Shown: piece after piece, positions 40,330 through 48,160 of the stretch
Position numbering within the stretch: position 1 is the stretch's first letter
How the letters are laid out: each line of letters begins with the position of its first letter
From: SURF-21 sp964510515
Lineage (GTDB): Bacteria; Actinomycetota; Geothermincolia; Geothermincolales; RBG-13-55-18
Assembly: GCA_964510515.1 (NCBI GenBank)
Contig: CAZEAU010000001.1
Span: 182,325-246,324 of the forward strand
Direction of reading: 5' to 3'
DNA length: 64,000 nt
Program-made: the position numbers and the translations under genes
The notes under the pieces: model-generated
Told to the model about the DNA's origin: nothing
What the model saw: the letters and a program-made list of their open reading frames with translations, nothing else
Databases searched by the model: none

Positions 40330-41532
40330 GTGAGCGTGGAATGGCTGGATGCGCTGCGGCAGATAGAGCGCGAAAAGGGCATCGAGGCGGAGACGATAAT
40401 ACAGGCCCTGGAGGCGGCGCTGCTGTCCGCGTATAAGAAGGACTATTCCACCGAGGAGGAGGCACGGGTCGAGGTGAACCGCGAGACCGGCTCCATCCAC
40501 GTCCACGCGCTGCTTACCGACGAGGAGAGCGGCGAGGTCAGCGAGGAGGAAGTCACCCCCGGCAACTTCGGCAGGATAGCCGCGCAGACCGCCAAGCAGG
40601 TCATCCTGCAGCGCATCCGGGAGGCGGAGCGCGACCTCATGTTCGAGGAGTACCGCGAGAAGACGGGGGACATCGTTACCGGCATCGTGCAGCAGTCGGA
40701 CCAGCGCTACACCCTGGTGGACCTGGGCAAGGTGGAGGCGCTGCTTCCCGTATCCGAGCAGATGCCGGGCGAGAGGCCCAGGCATGGGATGCGGATCAAG
40801 GTCTATATCGTCGAGGTGCGCAAGACCAGCAAGGGCCCGCAGATACTGGTTTCACGCACCCACCCCGGGCTGCTGAAGAGGCTCTTCGAGCTCGAGGTCC
40901 CGGAGATCGCCGAGGGCTACGTGGAGATCAAGGCGGTGGCCAGGGAGCCGGGACATCGCTCCAAGATCGCGGTGGTCTCCCACGACCGCAACATAGACCC
41001 GCTGGGCGCCTGTGTGGGGGCCAGGGGTTCGCGCGTACGTATGGTGGTCAACGAGCTCAAGGGCGAGAAGGTCGATATCATCCCCTGGAGCGAGGACCCG
41101 CGGGAGTTCGTATCCAACGCGCTCAGCCCCGCCAAGGTCAAGGAGGTCGAGGTCTACGAGGAGGAGGAGCTCTCCGAGATCATCGTGCCCGACGGACAGC
41201 TGTCCCTGGCCATCGGCAGGGAGGGGCAGAACGCCCGCCTCGCCGCCAAGCTGACGGGATGGAGGATAGACATCAAGAGCGAGTCGCAGGCGAGGGATGA
41301 GAAGGAAGGCTACACCGCCCACGCGGAGATCCGGGCCATGGCCGCGGAGAGCGCGGAGGAGAGCGCGGAGGAGAACGGACACGAGGAGGAGGCCGCCGGG
41401 GAAGCCGGGGAAGCCGGGGAAGCCGGAGAAGCCGGAGAAGCTGGGGAAGGTGATGGCGGCAGCGGGGCGGAGCCTGAGCCGGAGGCGGCGGAGAGTCCGG
41501 ACGCCGAGGGGCCGCCAAGCGTCGAGGGGTAA
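40330..41532 (+). CDS. nusA: transcription elongation/termination factor NusA
   Basis: About 400 residues. N-terminal RNA polymerase-binding domain, S1 domain (DIVTGIVQQSDQRYTLVDLG), and KH1/KH2 with GACVGARGSRVRMVVNEL and the LSLAIGREGQNARLAAKLTG motif. After residue about 340 comes an acidic Glu/Ala/Gly-rich tail with GEA repeats, which relatives lack. GTG 40330 is taken as start behind GGAGGG; GTG 40336 is also possible. Binds RNA polymerase and nascent RNA. Confidence 0.96.
   Translation: MSVEWLDALRQIEREKGIEAETIIQALEAALLSAYKKDYSTEEEARVEVNRETGSIHVHALLTDEESGEVSEEEVTPGNFGRIAAQTAKQVILQRIREAERDLMFEEYREKTGDIVTGIVQQSDQRYTLVDLGKVEALLPVSEQMPGERPRHGMRIKVYIVEVRKTSKGPQILVSRTHPGLLKRLFELEVPEIAEGYVEIKAVAREPGHRSKIAVVSHDRNIDPLGACVGARGSRVRMVVNELKGEKVDIIPWSEDPREFVSNALSPAKVKEVEVYEEEELSEIIVPDGQLSLAIGREGQNARLAAKLTGWRIDIKSESQARDEKEGYTAHAEIRAMAAESAEESAEENGHEEEAAGEAGEAGEAGEAGEAGEGDGGSGAEPEPEAAESPDAEGPPSVEG
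41398..41451 (+). repeat. 9-bp tandem repeat in nusA
   Basis: Six units of GGGGAAGCC or close variants give the GEA-type repeat in the NusA C-terminal tail. Slippage in this stretch would change tail length in steps of three residues. Confidence 0.85.
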
Positions 41533-41621
41533 AAACTTTCACGCAAAGGAGCGCGGGGGCTTCCTGCCGGGGCGGGTTTGTTGTTTAATATGGCCTCAGG
41601 GAAGCCGAACGGGGAGTGAGC

Positions 41622-43997
41622 ATGGCGAGAAAGGGAAAGAGAGTCCATCAGCTGGCCAAGGAACTTGGCATCGCCAGCAAGGAGCTGCTTGAAGCACTGC
41701 AGTCCATGGGCGAGGACATCCACAATCCGCTCTCCTCGCTGAGCGAGGAGACGGAGAAGGCGGTGGTGAGGAAGCTGTCCGGGGCCAGGGCGGAGAAGGC
41801 GGAGCCCCGCAAGGCGGCGCACAGGGAGGCGGGGACGAAAGCCGCGCAGACCAGGGCCAAGGGTCCTGCGGCGGCGAAGCCCGCGCCGCCCCGCGGCGCG
41901 GAGAAGCCCCCTGCACCCCCCGCCGGGCGGGCGCCCCGCGCGACTCCCGCGCCGGGCGCGGGGGGCAAGGGGAAGGCGGCCACGCCAGGACGTGGAGAGG
42001 GCCCCGCTGCGGGCAGGCCGCAGGGGAAAGCGAGCACGCCGGCGCCCAGGGCCAGGCCGCCACGGCAGGGCCGCGCTCCGGCACGGCCGCCGGGCGCGGA
42101 GGCCAGGCCAGGCGGCGGGGGGAAGGGCCGGGGCAGGCAGGCGGCAAAACCGCCGTCCAGGCAGAGGCCGGGCAGGCGCGCGCAGGCGCGCGCGGAGAGG
42201 CCCGCACAGCGCGAACCGGGCACCAAGCCTATGAAGAAGAAATTACGCGTGCCCGAGGGCATCGCCGTGCGAGACTTCGCGCAGAGGGTGGGCAGGACCC
42301 CGGCGAGGATAATCGCAATCCTCATGGCGATGGGCGAGACCATAACCGCGAGCCAGGGCATGTCCGAGGAGGCGCTTCTGCTCGTGGCCGAGGAGCTCAA
42401 GGTGGACATAGAGGTCAAGTCGCGCGCCGTCGAAGAGGTCACGGTGATAGAGGACACCCCGCAGTCGCTGCGACCCCGCCCCCCGGTGGTCACGGTCATG
42501 GGCCACGTGGATCACGGGAAGACGTCGCTGCTCGACGCCATACGCAAGACCTCCGTCACCGGCAAGGAGATGGGGGGCATCACCCAGCATATCGGGGCCT
42601 CGGTGGTGGAATTCGAGGGCAGGAGCATAACCTTTATCGATACCCCGGGCCACGAGTCCTTCACGGCGATGAGGGCCCGGGGGGCCGGGGTTACGGACAT
42701 AGCGGTGCTGGTGGTGGCGGCCGACGACGGGGTCATGCCGCAGACCGTAGAGGCCATAGACCACGCCCGGGCCGCGGAGGTGCCCATCGTGGTGGCGGTG
42801 AACAAGGTCGACAAACCCGAGGCCAACCTCACGCGGGTGCGCCAGCAGCTCACCGAATACAACCTCCTTCCCGAGGAATGGGGCGGCGACACTATCTACG
42901 TGGACGTCTCGGCCAAGCAGGGCACCAACCTCGACCACCTCCTGGAGATGCTGCTCCTCCTGGCGGAGATACAGGACCTGCGCGCGAACCCGGAGGTCCC
43001 GGCGAGCGGGAACATCGTCGAGGCCCGCCTGGAGAAAGGACGGGGGCCTGTCGCCACCCTCCTGGTCAAGCGGGGAACCTTGAGGAGGGGAGACGCGCTC
43101 ACGGCCGGGAAGTCGTTCGGGCGGGTGCGCGCGCTCATCGACGACCGGGGCAGGACGGTGCAGGAGGCGGGGCCGTCGACCCCGGTGGAGGTGCTCGGCC
43201 TGAGCACGATCCCCGAGGCCGGGGACGAGTTCGCGGTGGTGGAGGACGAAAAGAAAGCCCGCGCCATCGCCGAGGCCAGGACATCGCGCGAGCGGGCGGC
43301 GGACGACCGCGGCGCCGTGCGCACGCTCTCCCTGGAGGACCTCTTCCGCCAGATACAGGAGGGCGAGGTCCAGGAGTTCAACCTCATCATCAAGGGGGAT
43401 ACCCAGGGCTCGGTGGAAGCGGTGAAGGATTCCGTGGCCAAGATAAAGGTCGGCGACATCGCGGTGAATATTATCCACACCGGGGTGGGGGCCATAACCG
43501 AAAACGACATCATGCTCGCAAGGGCTTCAAACGCCGTGGTCATGGGCTTCAACGTCAGGCCCGACTCCAGCACCCTGGACATGGCGGCCAGGGAGAAGGT
43601 GGAGGTGCGCACCTACCGGGTCATCTATCAGCTGCTGGAGGAGCTGGAGGCCGCCCTGGTGGGCATGCTCAAGCCGGTCTACGAGGAAGTGAAGATCGGC
43701 GAGCTGGAGGTGAGGGCCGTCTTCCGCGTGCCGCGCCAGGGCGCGGTCGCCGGCAGCTATGTGCGCGAGGGAGAGATAAACAGGAACTCGCGCGTGAGGC
43801 TGTTGCGCGACGGATCCATAATCTTCGAGGGCGGGATCTCATCCCTGCGCAGATTCAAGGACGACGTGCGCTCGGTCTCGGCGGGTTACGAGTGCGGGGT
43901 CGGCCTCGAGAACTTCCAGGATGTCAAGGAAGGCGACGTCATCGAGGTAGTCGAGATGCGCGAGATACCCAGGGGCGTCGAGGCGGCTGACTCCTGA
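41622..43997 (+). CDS. infB: translation initiation factor IF-2
   Basis: 791 residues. N-terminal IF2N domain (about 5-55), a long low-complexity Pro/Ala/Gly/Arg linker to about residue 205, a second IF2N (RVPEGIAVRDFAQRVGRT), the GTPase with GHVDHGKTSLLDAIR, DTPGHESFTAM, NKVDKPEAN and SAKQGTNLDHL, then domains II-IV for fMet-tRNA binding. ATG 41622 has GGGGAG 5 bases ahead. The usual ylxR and L7Ae-like genes between nusA and infB are absent; only 89 bases separate them. Confidence 0.97.
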   Translation: MARKGKRVHQLAKELGIASKELLEALQSMGEDIHNPLSSLSEETEKAVVRKLSGARAEKAEPRKAAHREAGTKAAQTRAKGPAAAKPAPPRGAEKPPAPPAGRAPRATPAPGAGGKGKAATPGRGEGPAAGRPQGKASTPAPRARPPRQGRAPARPPGAEARPGGGGKGRGRQAAKPPSRQRPGRRAQARAERPAQREPGTKPMKKKLRVPEGIAVRDFAQRVGRTPARIIAILMAMGETITASQGMSEEALLLVAEELKVDIEVKSRAVEEVTVIEDTPQSLRPRPPVVTVMGHVDHGKTSLLDAIRKTSVTGKEMGGITQHIGASVVEFEGRSITFIDTPGHESFTAMRARGAGVTDIAVLVVAADDGVMPQTVEAIDHARAAEVPIVVAVNKVDKPEANLTRVRQQLTEYNLLPEEWGGDTIYVDVSAKQGTNLDHLLEMLLLLAEIQDLRANPEVPASGNIVEARLEKGRGPVATLLVKRGTLRRGDALTAGKSFGRVRALIDDRGRTVQEAGPSTPVEVLGLSTIPEAGDEFAVVEDEKKARAIAEARTSRERAADDRGAVRTLSLEDLFRQIQEGEVQEFNLIIKGDTQGSVEAVKDSVAKIKVGDIAVNIIHTGVGAITENDIMLARASNAVVMGFNVRPDSSTLDMAAREKVEVRTYRVIYQLLEELEAALVGMLKPVYEEVKIGELEVRAVFRVPRQGAVAGSYVREGEINRNSRVRLLRDGSIIFEGGISSLRRFKDDVRSVSAGYECGVGLENFQDVKEGDVIEVVEMREIPRGVEAADS

Positions 43998-44010
43998 GGA
44001 GGTCGGCGCC

Positions 44011-44298
44011 ATGTATGTAGGCGCGCTGAGGATGGAGCTCTATATGCCCCAGTGCCGCACCCTCAAGGAAAAACGCCAGGTGGTAAGGTCGATCATCGAT
44101 CGTATCCGCAATCGCTTCAACGTCGCGGTGGCGGAAGTCGACAAGCAGGACCTGTGGCAGGTGAGCAGCCTGGCCATCGCCTGCGTGAGCAACAGCGAGT
44201 ACGCGGTGAGGGAGGCCCTCGGCCGCATCGAGCGGGCCGTCGAGGCCATGGGCAAGGCGGAGGTCCTGGAATCGCCGCTCCACGTCTTCACGCCATGA
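44011..44298 (+). CDS. ylxP: DUF503 (YlxP) protein
   Basis: 95 residues of the DUF503 family, a small alpha/beta protein found between infB and rbfA in many bacteria: LRMELYMPQCRTLKEKRQVV, SIIDRIRNRFNVAVAEVD and LAIACVSNS. It is thought to act in ribosome or translation-factor biology, but the mechanism is not settled. Located in its conserved place 13 bases after infB. Confidence 0.92.
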   Translation: MYVGALRMELYMPQCRTLKEKRQVVRSIIDRIRNRFNVAVAEVDKQDLWQVSSLAIACVSNSEYAVREALGRIERAVEAMGKAEVLESPLHVFTP

Positions 44299-44328
44299 TC
44301 CCCGGGGCGGAGATGCGAGGTGATGGTG

Positions 44329-44679
44329 ATGATCCCGGAGAGGATGAAAAGGGTCAACGAGGCCTGCAAGGAAGCCTTGGGCGAGATACTGCTGGAGAAG
44401 GCCAAGGACCCCCGCATCGGCTTCGTGACCGTGACCGGCGTGGAGGTGACGGCGGACCTGCAGCAGGCCAAGGTGTGGGTGAGCGTCATGGGGACGGAGG
44501 AAGAGGCGGAGGCGGCGATGCGGGCGCTGCAGAGGGCCCGGGGATTCATGCGCAGGGAGCTGGGCTCGCGGGTGCGCATGCGCTATACGCCTGAACTGAA
44601 GCTCTATCTCGACCAGGGGCCGGAGGTCAGCAGGAGGATTCAGGATATCCTCCACACCCTGAAGGGGGAGCAGGGATGA
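44329..44679 (+). CDS. rbfA: ribosome-binding factor RbfA
   Basis: 116 residues of the KH-like fold that assists late 16S/30S maturation and cold adaptation. Signatures: RMKRVNEACKEALGEIL, DPRIGFVTVTGVEVTADL, AKVWVSVMG, YTPELKLYLDQG. ATG 44329 lies 8 bases after GCGAGG. The stop overlaps the nrnA start by four bases (ATGA). Confidence 0.95.
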   Translation: MIPERMKRVNEACKEALGEILLEKAKDPRIGFVTVTGVEVTADLQQAKVWVSVMGTEEEAEAAMRALQRARGFMRRELGSRVRMRYTPELKLYLDQGPEVSRRIQDILHTLKGEQG

Positions 44680-45647
44680 AGGCCCTGGAGCGAGCGGTAG
44701 CGGCGCTCAGGGAGGGGGAGGCCATAGCCATGGCGTCCCACGTCAATCCGGACGGAGACAGCCTGGGCTCCCTCCTGGGCCTGGCCATGGCCCTCTCCAG
44801 GGCAGGGAAGAAAGTGTATCCCGGCCTGCCGGAGCCGTGGAAGTATCCGCCCCAGTACCTGTTCCTGCCGGGCAGGGAACTCCTCCTCGACCCCTCGCAG
44901 CTGGAGGAAGCCCCCGAGCTTTTCGTCGCCCTGGACTGCAGCAACGCGGAACGTCTGGGGGAACTGCGGGAAAAAGCGCAGGCCGCGTCCCTGCTCATCA
45001 ACATCGACCACCACGAGGACAACAGCCTCTTCGGCGGCATCAACGTGGTGGAGAAAGAGGCCTCATCCACCTCGGAGATAGTCTACCGGGCGCTCAAAGC
45101 GGCGGGATGGTCCCCCCCGACCCCCGCCGAGGCCACCTGCCTCTATACCGGCCTGGTGGCGGATACGGGCCGCTTCCGCCACCGCAACACCTCCGCCTCC
45201 GCCTTCGCGGTCGCGGGCGAGCTGGTGCAGGCCGGGGCGGATATCTTCCGGGTGGGGGACGAGCTTTACGGCAGCCAGTCTCTCGCCTACACGCGCCTCC
45301 TGGGCCGGATCCTGCAGCGCGCCGAGATCGTGGAACGCCACGCCTTCGCCTACAGTTACATCACCCGGCGCGACCTTGCCGAGACCGGCGCCACCCTGCC
45401 GGAGACGGAGGACATGATCGACCACCTGCGCGCGCTGCGCCAAACGCGGGTGGTGGCCCTCTTCAAGGAGCTGCCCGACGGCAAGGTCAGGGTCAGTCTG
45501 AGGTCGCGTGGCGGCTTCGAGGTGGGCCCCATCGCCCGCCTGCTCGGCGGAGGAGGGCATGCCCTGGCCGCGGGCTATACCTCCGCGTCCGGCATCGAGG
45601 CCAGTCTCGGCGGCCTGTTGGAGATGCTCGAGCGAGGGCGGGCGTAG
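44676..45647 (+). CDS. nrnA: DHH-family nanoRNase/pAp phosphatase (NrnA-like)
   Basis: 323 residues. DHH motifs: ASHVNPDGDSLGS, LDCSNAERLG, INIDHHEDNSLFG and a later GLVADTGRFRHRN. The DHHA1 C-terminal domain has GGGGHALAAGY. Such enzymes degrade short oligoribonucleotides and 3'-phosphoadenosine 5'-phosphate with manganese. It sits between rbfA and truB as in other Gram-positive and actinobacterial genomes. Confidence 0.93.
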   Translation: MKALERAVAALREGEAIAMASHVNPDGDSLGSLLGLAMALSRAGKKVYPGLPEPWKYPPQYLFLPGRELLLDPSQLEEAPELFVALDCSNAERLGELREKAQAASLLINIDHHEDNSLFGGINVVEKEASSTSEIVYRALKAAGWSPPTPAEATCLYTGLVADTGRFRHRNTSASAFAVAGELVQAGADIFRVGDELYGSQSLAYTRLLGRILQRAEIVERHAFAYSYITRRDLAETGATLPETEDMIDHLRALRQTRVVALFKELPDGKVRVSLRSRGGFEVGPIARLLGGGGHALAAGYTSASGIEASLGGLLEMLERGRA

Positions 45648-45648
45648 C

Positions 45649-46554
45649 TTGGACCCGTCCGGCCTGCTGCTCCTCGACAAACCCAGCGGTCCCACCTCCC
45701 ACGACATGGTCGCGGCCCTGCGCCGGGTGCTGGGGACGCGCAAGGTCGGCCATACCGGCACCCTGGACCCACTGGCAACGGGGCTGCTCCTGGTGCTCGT
45801 GGGCGCCGCCACCAGGTTGGCTCCCTATGTGCGGGAAGACCCCAAGCGCTACCGGGGAAGCCTCATCCTCGGGCTCACCACCGACAGCATGGATGTGCTG
45901 GGCGAGGTCACGGGCGAGGGGGAATACCGCGGCGGACCGCAGCCGGTGAGGGCGGCGCTGGAAGCGTTGCTGGGGGAACGCGAACAGGTCCCCCCCATGT
46001 TCTCCGCGGTGAAATACCGCGGCCGCCCCCTGTACCGCTATGCGCGCAGGGGAGAGGAGGTCCCCAGGAAGAGCCGCAGGATACGCATCTATGAGGCGGA
46101 GATGACCGCTTTCCGGGAGCTCGGCGGACGCGCGGAAGTCGATTTCCTGGTCTCCTGTTCCCCCGGGACCTACGTGCGGGAACTGGCGGCGAGCGTCGGC
46201 GAAACGCTTTCCTGCGGGGGGACGCTGGCCAGTCTGCGCCGCACCGCCTGCGGCCCTTTCCGGGTGGAGGAGGCGCTGGCCCTGGGCGAGCTCGAGGACG
46301 TCGCCGCCCGCGGGGAGAGCTGCTTGCTGCCCCCGCAGTCGGCGCTCGCGGGCTACCGAGCAGTGGCGGTGAGCGATGCGGCACGCGGGCGTGCGAGCAA
46401 CGGCTCGCCGCTGGATGCCGGCATGCTCAGCGCGGCGGATGCCGCCATAGCGGAGGGAGAGGTGGTGGCGGTTTTTCACGGCGATACGCTGCTCGGCATG
46501 CACCGCGTCTGCAGCGCCTCGCCATATCTCTCGCGCGCCGTGCGCATGATGTGA
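45649..46554 (+). CDS. truB: tRNA pseudouridine-55 synthase TruB
   Basis: 301 residues. Makes pseudouridine 55 in the T-loop of tRNA. Catalytic Asp in KVGHTGTLDPLATGLL, then YRGSLILGLTTDSMD and RRIRIYEAEM. Starts at TTG 45649 immediately after the nrnA stop. Its last codons and stop lie in a 25-bp tandem duplication (46546-46595). Confidence 0.95.
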   Translation: MDPSGLLLLDKPSGPTSHDMVAALRRVLGTRKVGHTGTLDPLATGLLLVLVGAATRLAPYVREDPKRYRGSLILGLTTDSMDVLGEVTGEGEYRGGPQPVRAALEALLGEREQVPPMFSAVKYRGRPLYRYARRGEEVPRKSRRIRIYEAEMTAFRELGGRAEVDFLVSCSPGTYVRELAASVGETLSCGGTLASLRRTACGPFRVEEALALGELEDVAARGESCLLPPQSALAGYRAVAVSDAARGRASNGSPLDAGMLSAADAAIAEGEVVAVFHGDTLLGMHRVCSASPYLSRAVRMM

Positions 46555-46595
46555 GCCGCTCGGACGAGGCATGATGTGAGCCGCCCGGACGAGGC
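46546..46595 (+). repeat. 25-bp tandem duplication over the truB stop codon
   Basis: Two adjacent units beginning ATGATGTGAGCCGC with one mismatch. The first contains the end of truB; the second is noncoding, or could be read as a false start. Confidence 0.85.
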
Positions 46596-46719
46596 ACTGC
46601 GCGCTGGGATACAAAAAGGGATGGCCGGGTTTATACTTGTAGCAGCGACGAGAGCAAGCGCTGCCCCCATGCCGCTCTGCGCAGGGAAAGGGCGGCAGGG
46701 AGGAGAGAGCTTAGGCGAG

Positions 46720-47658
46720 ATGGAGATCATACCGGGTACGGGGGCGATCCCGCAGGACATCGGCGACACCGTGGTGAGCATCGGCATGTTCGATGGGGTG
46801 CATCGCGGGCACCGCAAGATCATTCACATCGCCCACGAAAAGGCGCGCCGGCGCGGGCTGCGCTGCGTCGTTTTCACCTTCGACCGTCATCCCCTGGAGG
46901 TCTTGAGACCGGGAAAACACCCCAAGCTGCTCTCCTCCAGCACCCAGAAGCTGAGGCTGCTGGAGGAACTGGACGTGGACACGGTGCTCATGGCCCATTT
47001 CGACGCCGCCTTCGCCGACGTATCCGCCGCGGGTTTCGTGCAGGACATGCTCCACCGCGCCCTGCGTGCGCGCGAGGTCGTGCTGGGCGAGAACTTCCAT
47101 TTCGGGAGGGGGGGCGAGGGGGACGTGTCCTTCCTGGCGCAGGAGGGGGAGCGCTACGGCATGACGACCACCGCGGTCCCCCTGCTGCGGGACGGCGGCG
47201 AGGTCATCTCGAGCACCCTCATCCGCAGCCTGATAGAGCGCGGCGAGGTGGAGGAGGCAGGGCACAGGCTGGGCTGGGACTATACGCTCGAGGGCGTGGT
47301 GGTCAGGGGGGACGCTCGGGGGCGCAAGATGGGATTCCCCACCGCCAATATCGAGGTGCACGACAACCGCTGCATCCCCGCCAGCGGGGTCTATGCCGGG
47401 GAGGCGCTGCTCGAACACCGCGTGCTGCCCGCGGTCAGCTATATCGGTTCCGTCCCCACCTTCGCCACGGGGGGAGAGGAGCGGCGACGCGTCGAGGTGC
47501 ATATCCCGGGCTGGGAGGACGACCTTTACGACCACTTTATGGGCGTCTCCTTTCAGGCCAGGCTGCGAGGCGAGGAGACGTTTCCAGACGCCGCCGCGCT
47601 GACGGCGCAGATCGAGAAGGACGTGAAGAGGGCGCTGGACCGCCTGACGCAAGGGTAG
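46720..47658 (+). CDS. ribF: bifunctional riboflavin kinase/FAD synthetase
   Basis: About 312 residues. N-terminal FAD synthetase nucleotidyltransferase (GMFDGVHRGHRKI, GENFHFGRGGEGDV, SSTLIRSLIE) and C-terminal riboflavin kinase (GRKMGFPTANIE, GVYAGEA, VEVHIPGWEDDLYD). Converts riboflavin to FMN and then FAD. It has no riboswitch of its own, unlike the rib operon at 60 kb. A TATACT (46632-46637) upstream is a possible promoter. The exact start is uncertain; ATG 46720 leaves a complete N-terminal domain. Confidence 0.95.
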   Translation: MEIIPGTGAIPQDIGDTVVSIGMFDGVHRGHRKIIHIAHEKARRRGLRCVVFTFDRHPLEVLRPGKHPKLLSSSTQKLRLLEELDVDTVLMAHFDAAFADVSAAGFVQDMLHRALRAREVVLGENFHFGRGGEGDVSFLAQEGERYGMTTTAVPLLRDGGEVISSTLIRSLIERGEVEEAGHRLGWDYTLEGVVVRGDARGRKMGFPTANIEVHDNRCIPASGVYAGEALLEHRVLPAVSYIGSVPTFATGGEERRRVEVHIPGWEDDLYDHFMGVSFQARLRGEETFPDAAALTAQIEKDVKRALDRLTQG

Positions 47659-47703
47659 GCGCGAACGCCCCCGGCGCGGGCGGTGCGCGGTGAGCACCTC
47701 GAT

Positions 47704-47732
47704 TTACCGCGCTTCGGCCGCTGTGCTATCAT
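47704..47732 (+). promoter_or_regulatory. rpsO-pnp promoter
   Basis: TTACCG (47704-47709), 17-base spacer ending TGC, TATCAT (47727-47732), a TGn extended -10. Confidence 0.5.
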
Positions 47733-47766
47733 CGCATCGTGTACGAAAGGGAAGAGTGAACAGGAG

Positions 47767-47821
47767 CGGCGGCGCAAGTGCCGCCGGAACCTGGATCTAG
47801 GATGGGAGAAAGCCGACTCCC
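47767..47821 (+). promoter_or_regulatory. structured 5' UTR of rpsO, possible S15 leader
   Basis: CGGCGGC/GCCGCCG (47767-47773 with 47780-47786) and GGGAG/CTCCC (47804-47808 with 47817-47821) form two hairpins between the promoter and the ribosome site. S15 represses its own mRNA through 5' structures in several bacteria, and this leader is a candidate. Confidence 0.4.
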
Positions 47822-47857
47822 TTCTTGGGTTCATGGGGATGAAGGAGGTGAAAAGGC

Positions 47858-48127
47858 ATGCCACTCAGCAGTGAGCGGAAACTCGAGATAATCGAGGAGT
47901 ACAGGTCCCACGAAAAGGACACGGGATCCGCGGAAGTGCAGATCGCAATCCTCTCCAAGCGTATCGACGAGCTCACCGAGCATCTCAAAGTGCACAAAAC
48001 AGACCATCATTCCCGCAGGGGACTGCTGAAGATGGTCGGTAAAAGAAGAAGGCTGCTCCACTATCTCAGGGATAAGGACGTGGAGCGCTACCGCAACCTC
48101 ATAGAGAGGTTGGGCCTGCGGCGCTGA
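47858..48127 (+). CDS. rpsO: 30S ribosomal protein S15
   Basis: 89 residues, exact family length. Four-helix 16S-binding protein: EIIEEYRSHEKDTGSAEVQ, LTEHLKVHKTDHHSRRGLL, RRRLLHYL and the C-terminal LIERLGLRR. AAGGAGGTG is 10 bases before the ATG. Starts the rpsO-pnp unit. Confidence 0.98.
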   Translation: MPLSSERKLEIIEEYRSHEKDTGSAEVQIAILSKRIDELTEHLKVHKTDHHSRRGLLKMVGKRRRLLHYLRDKDVERYRNLIERLGLRR

Positions 48128-48160
48128 TCCCTGCGCGCCGCCGGGAGAGAAGAACCGACG

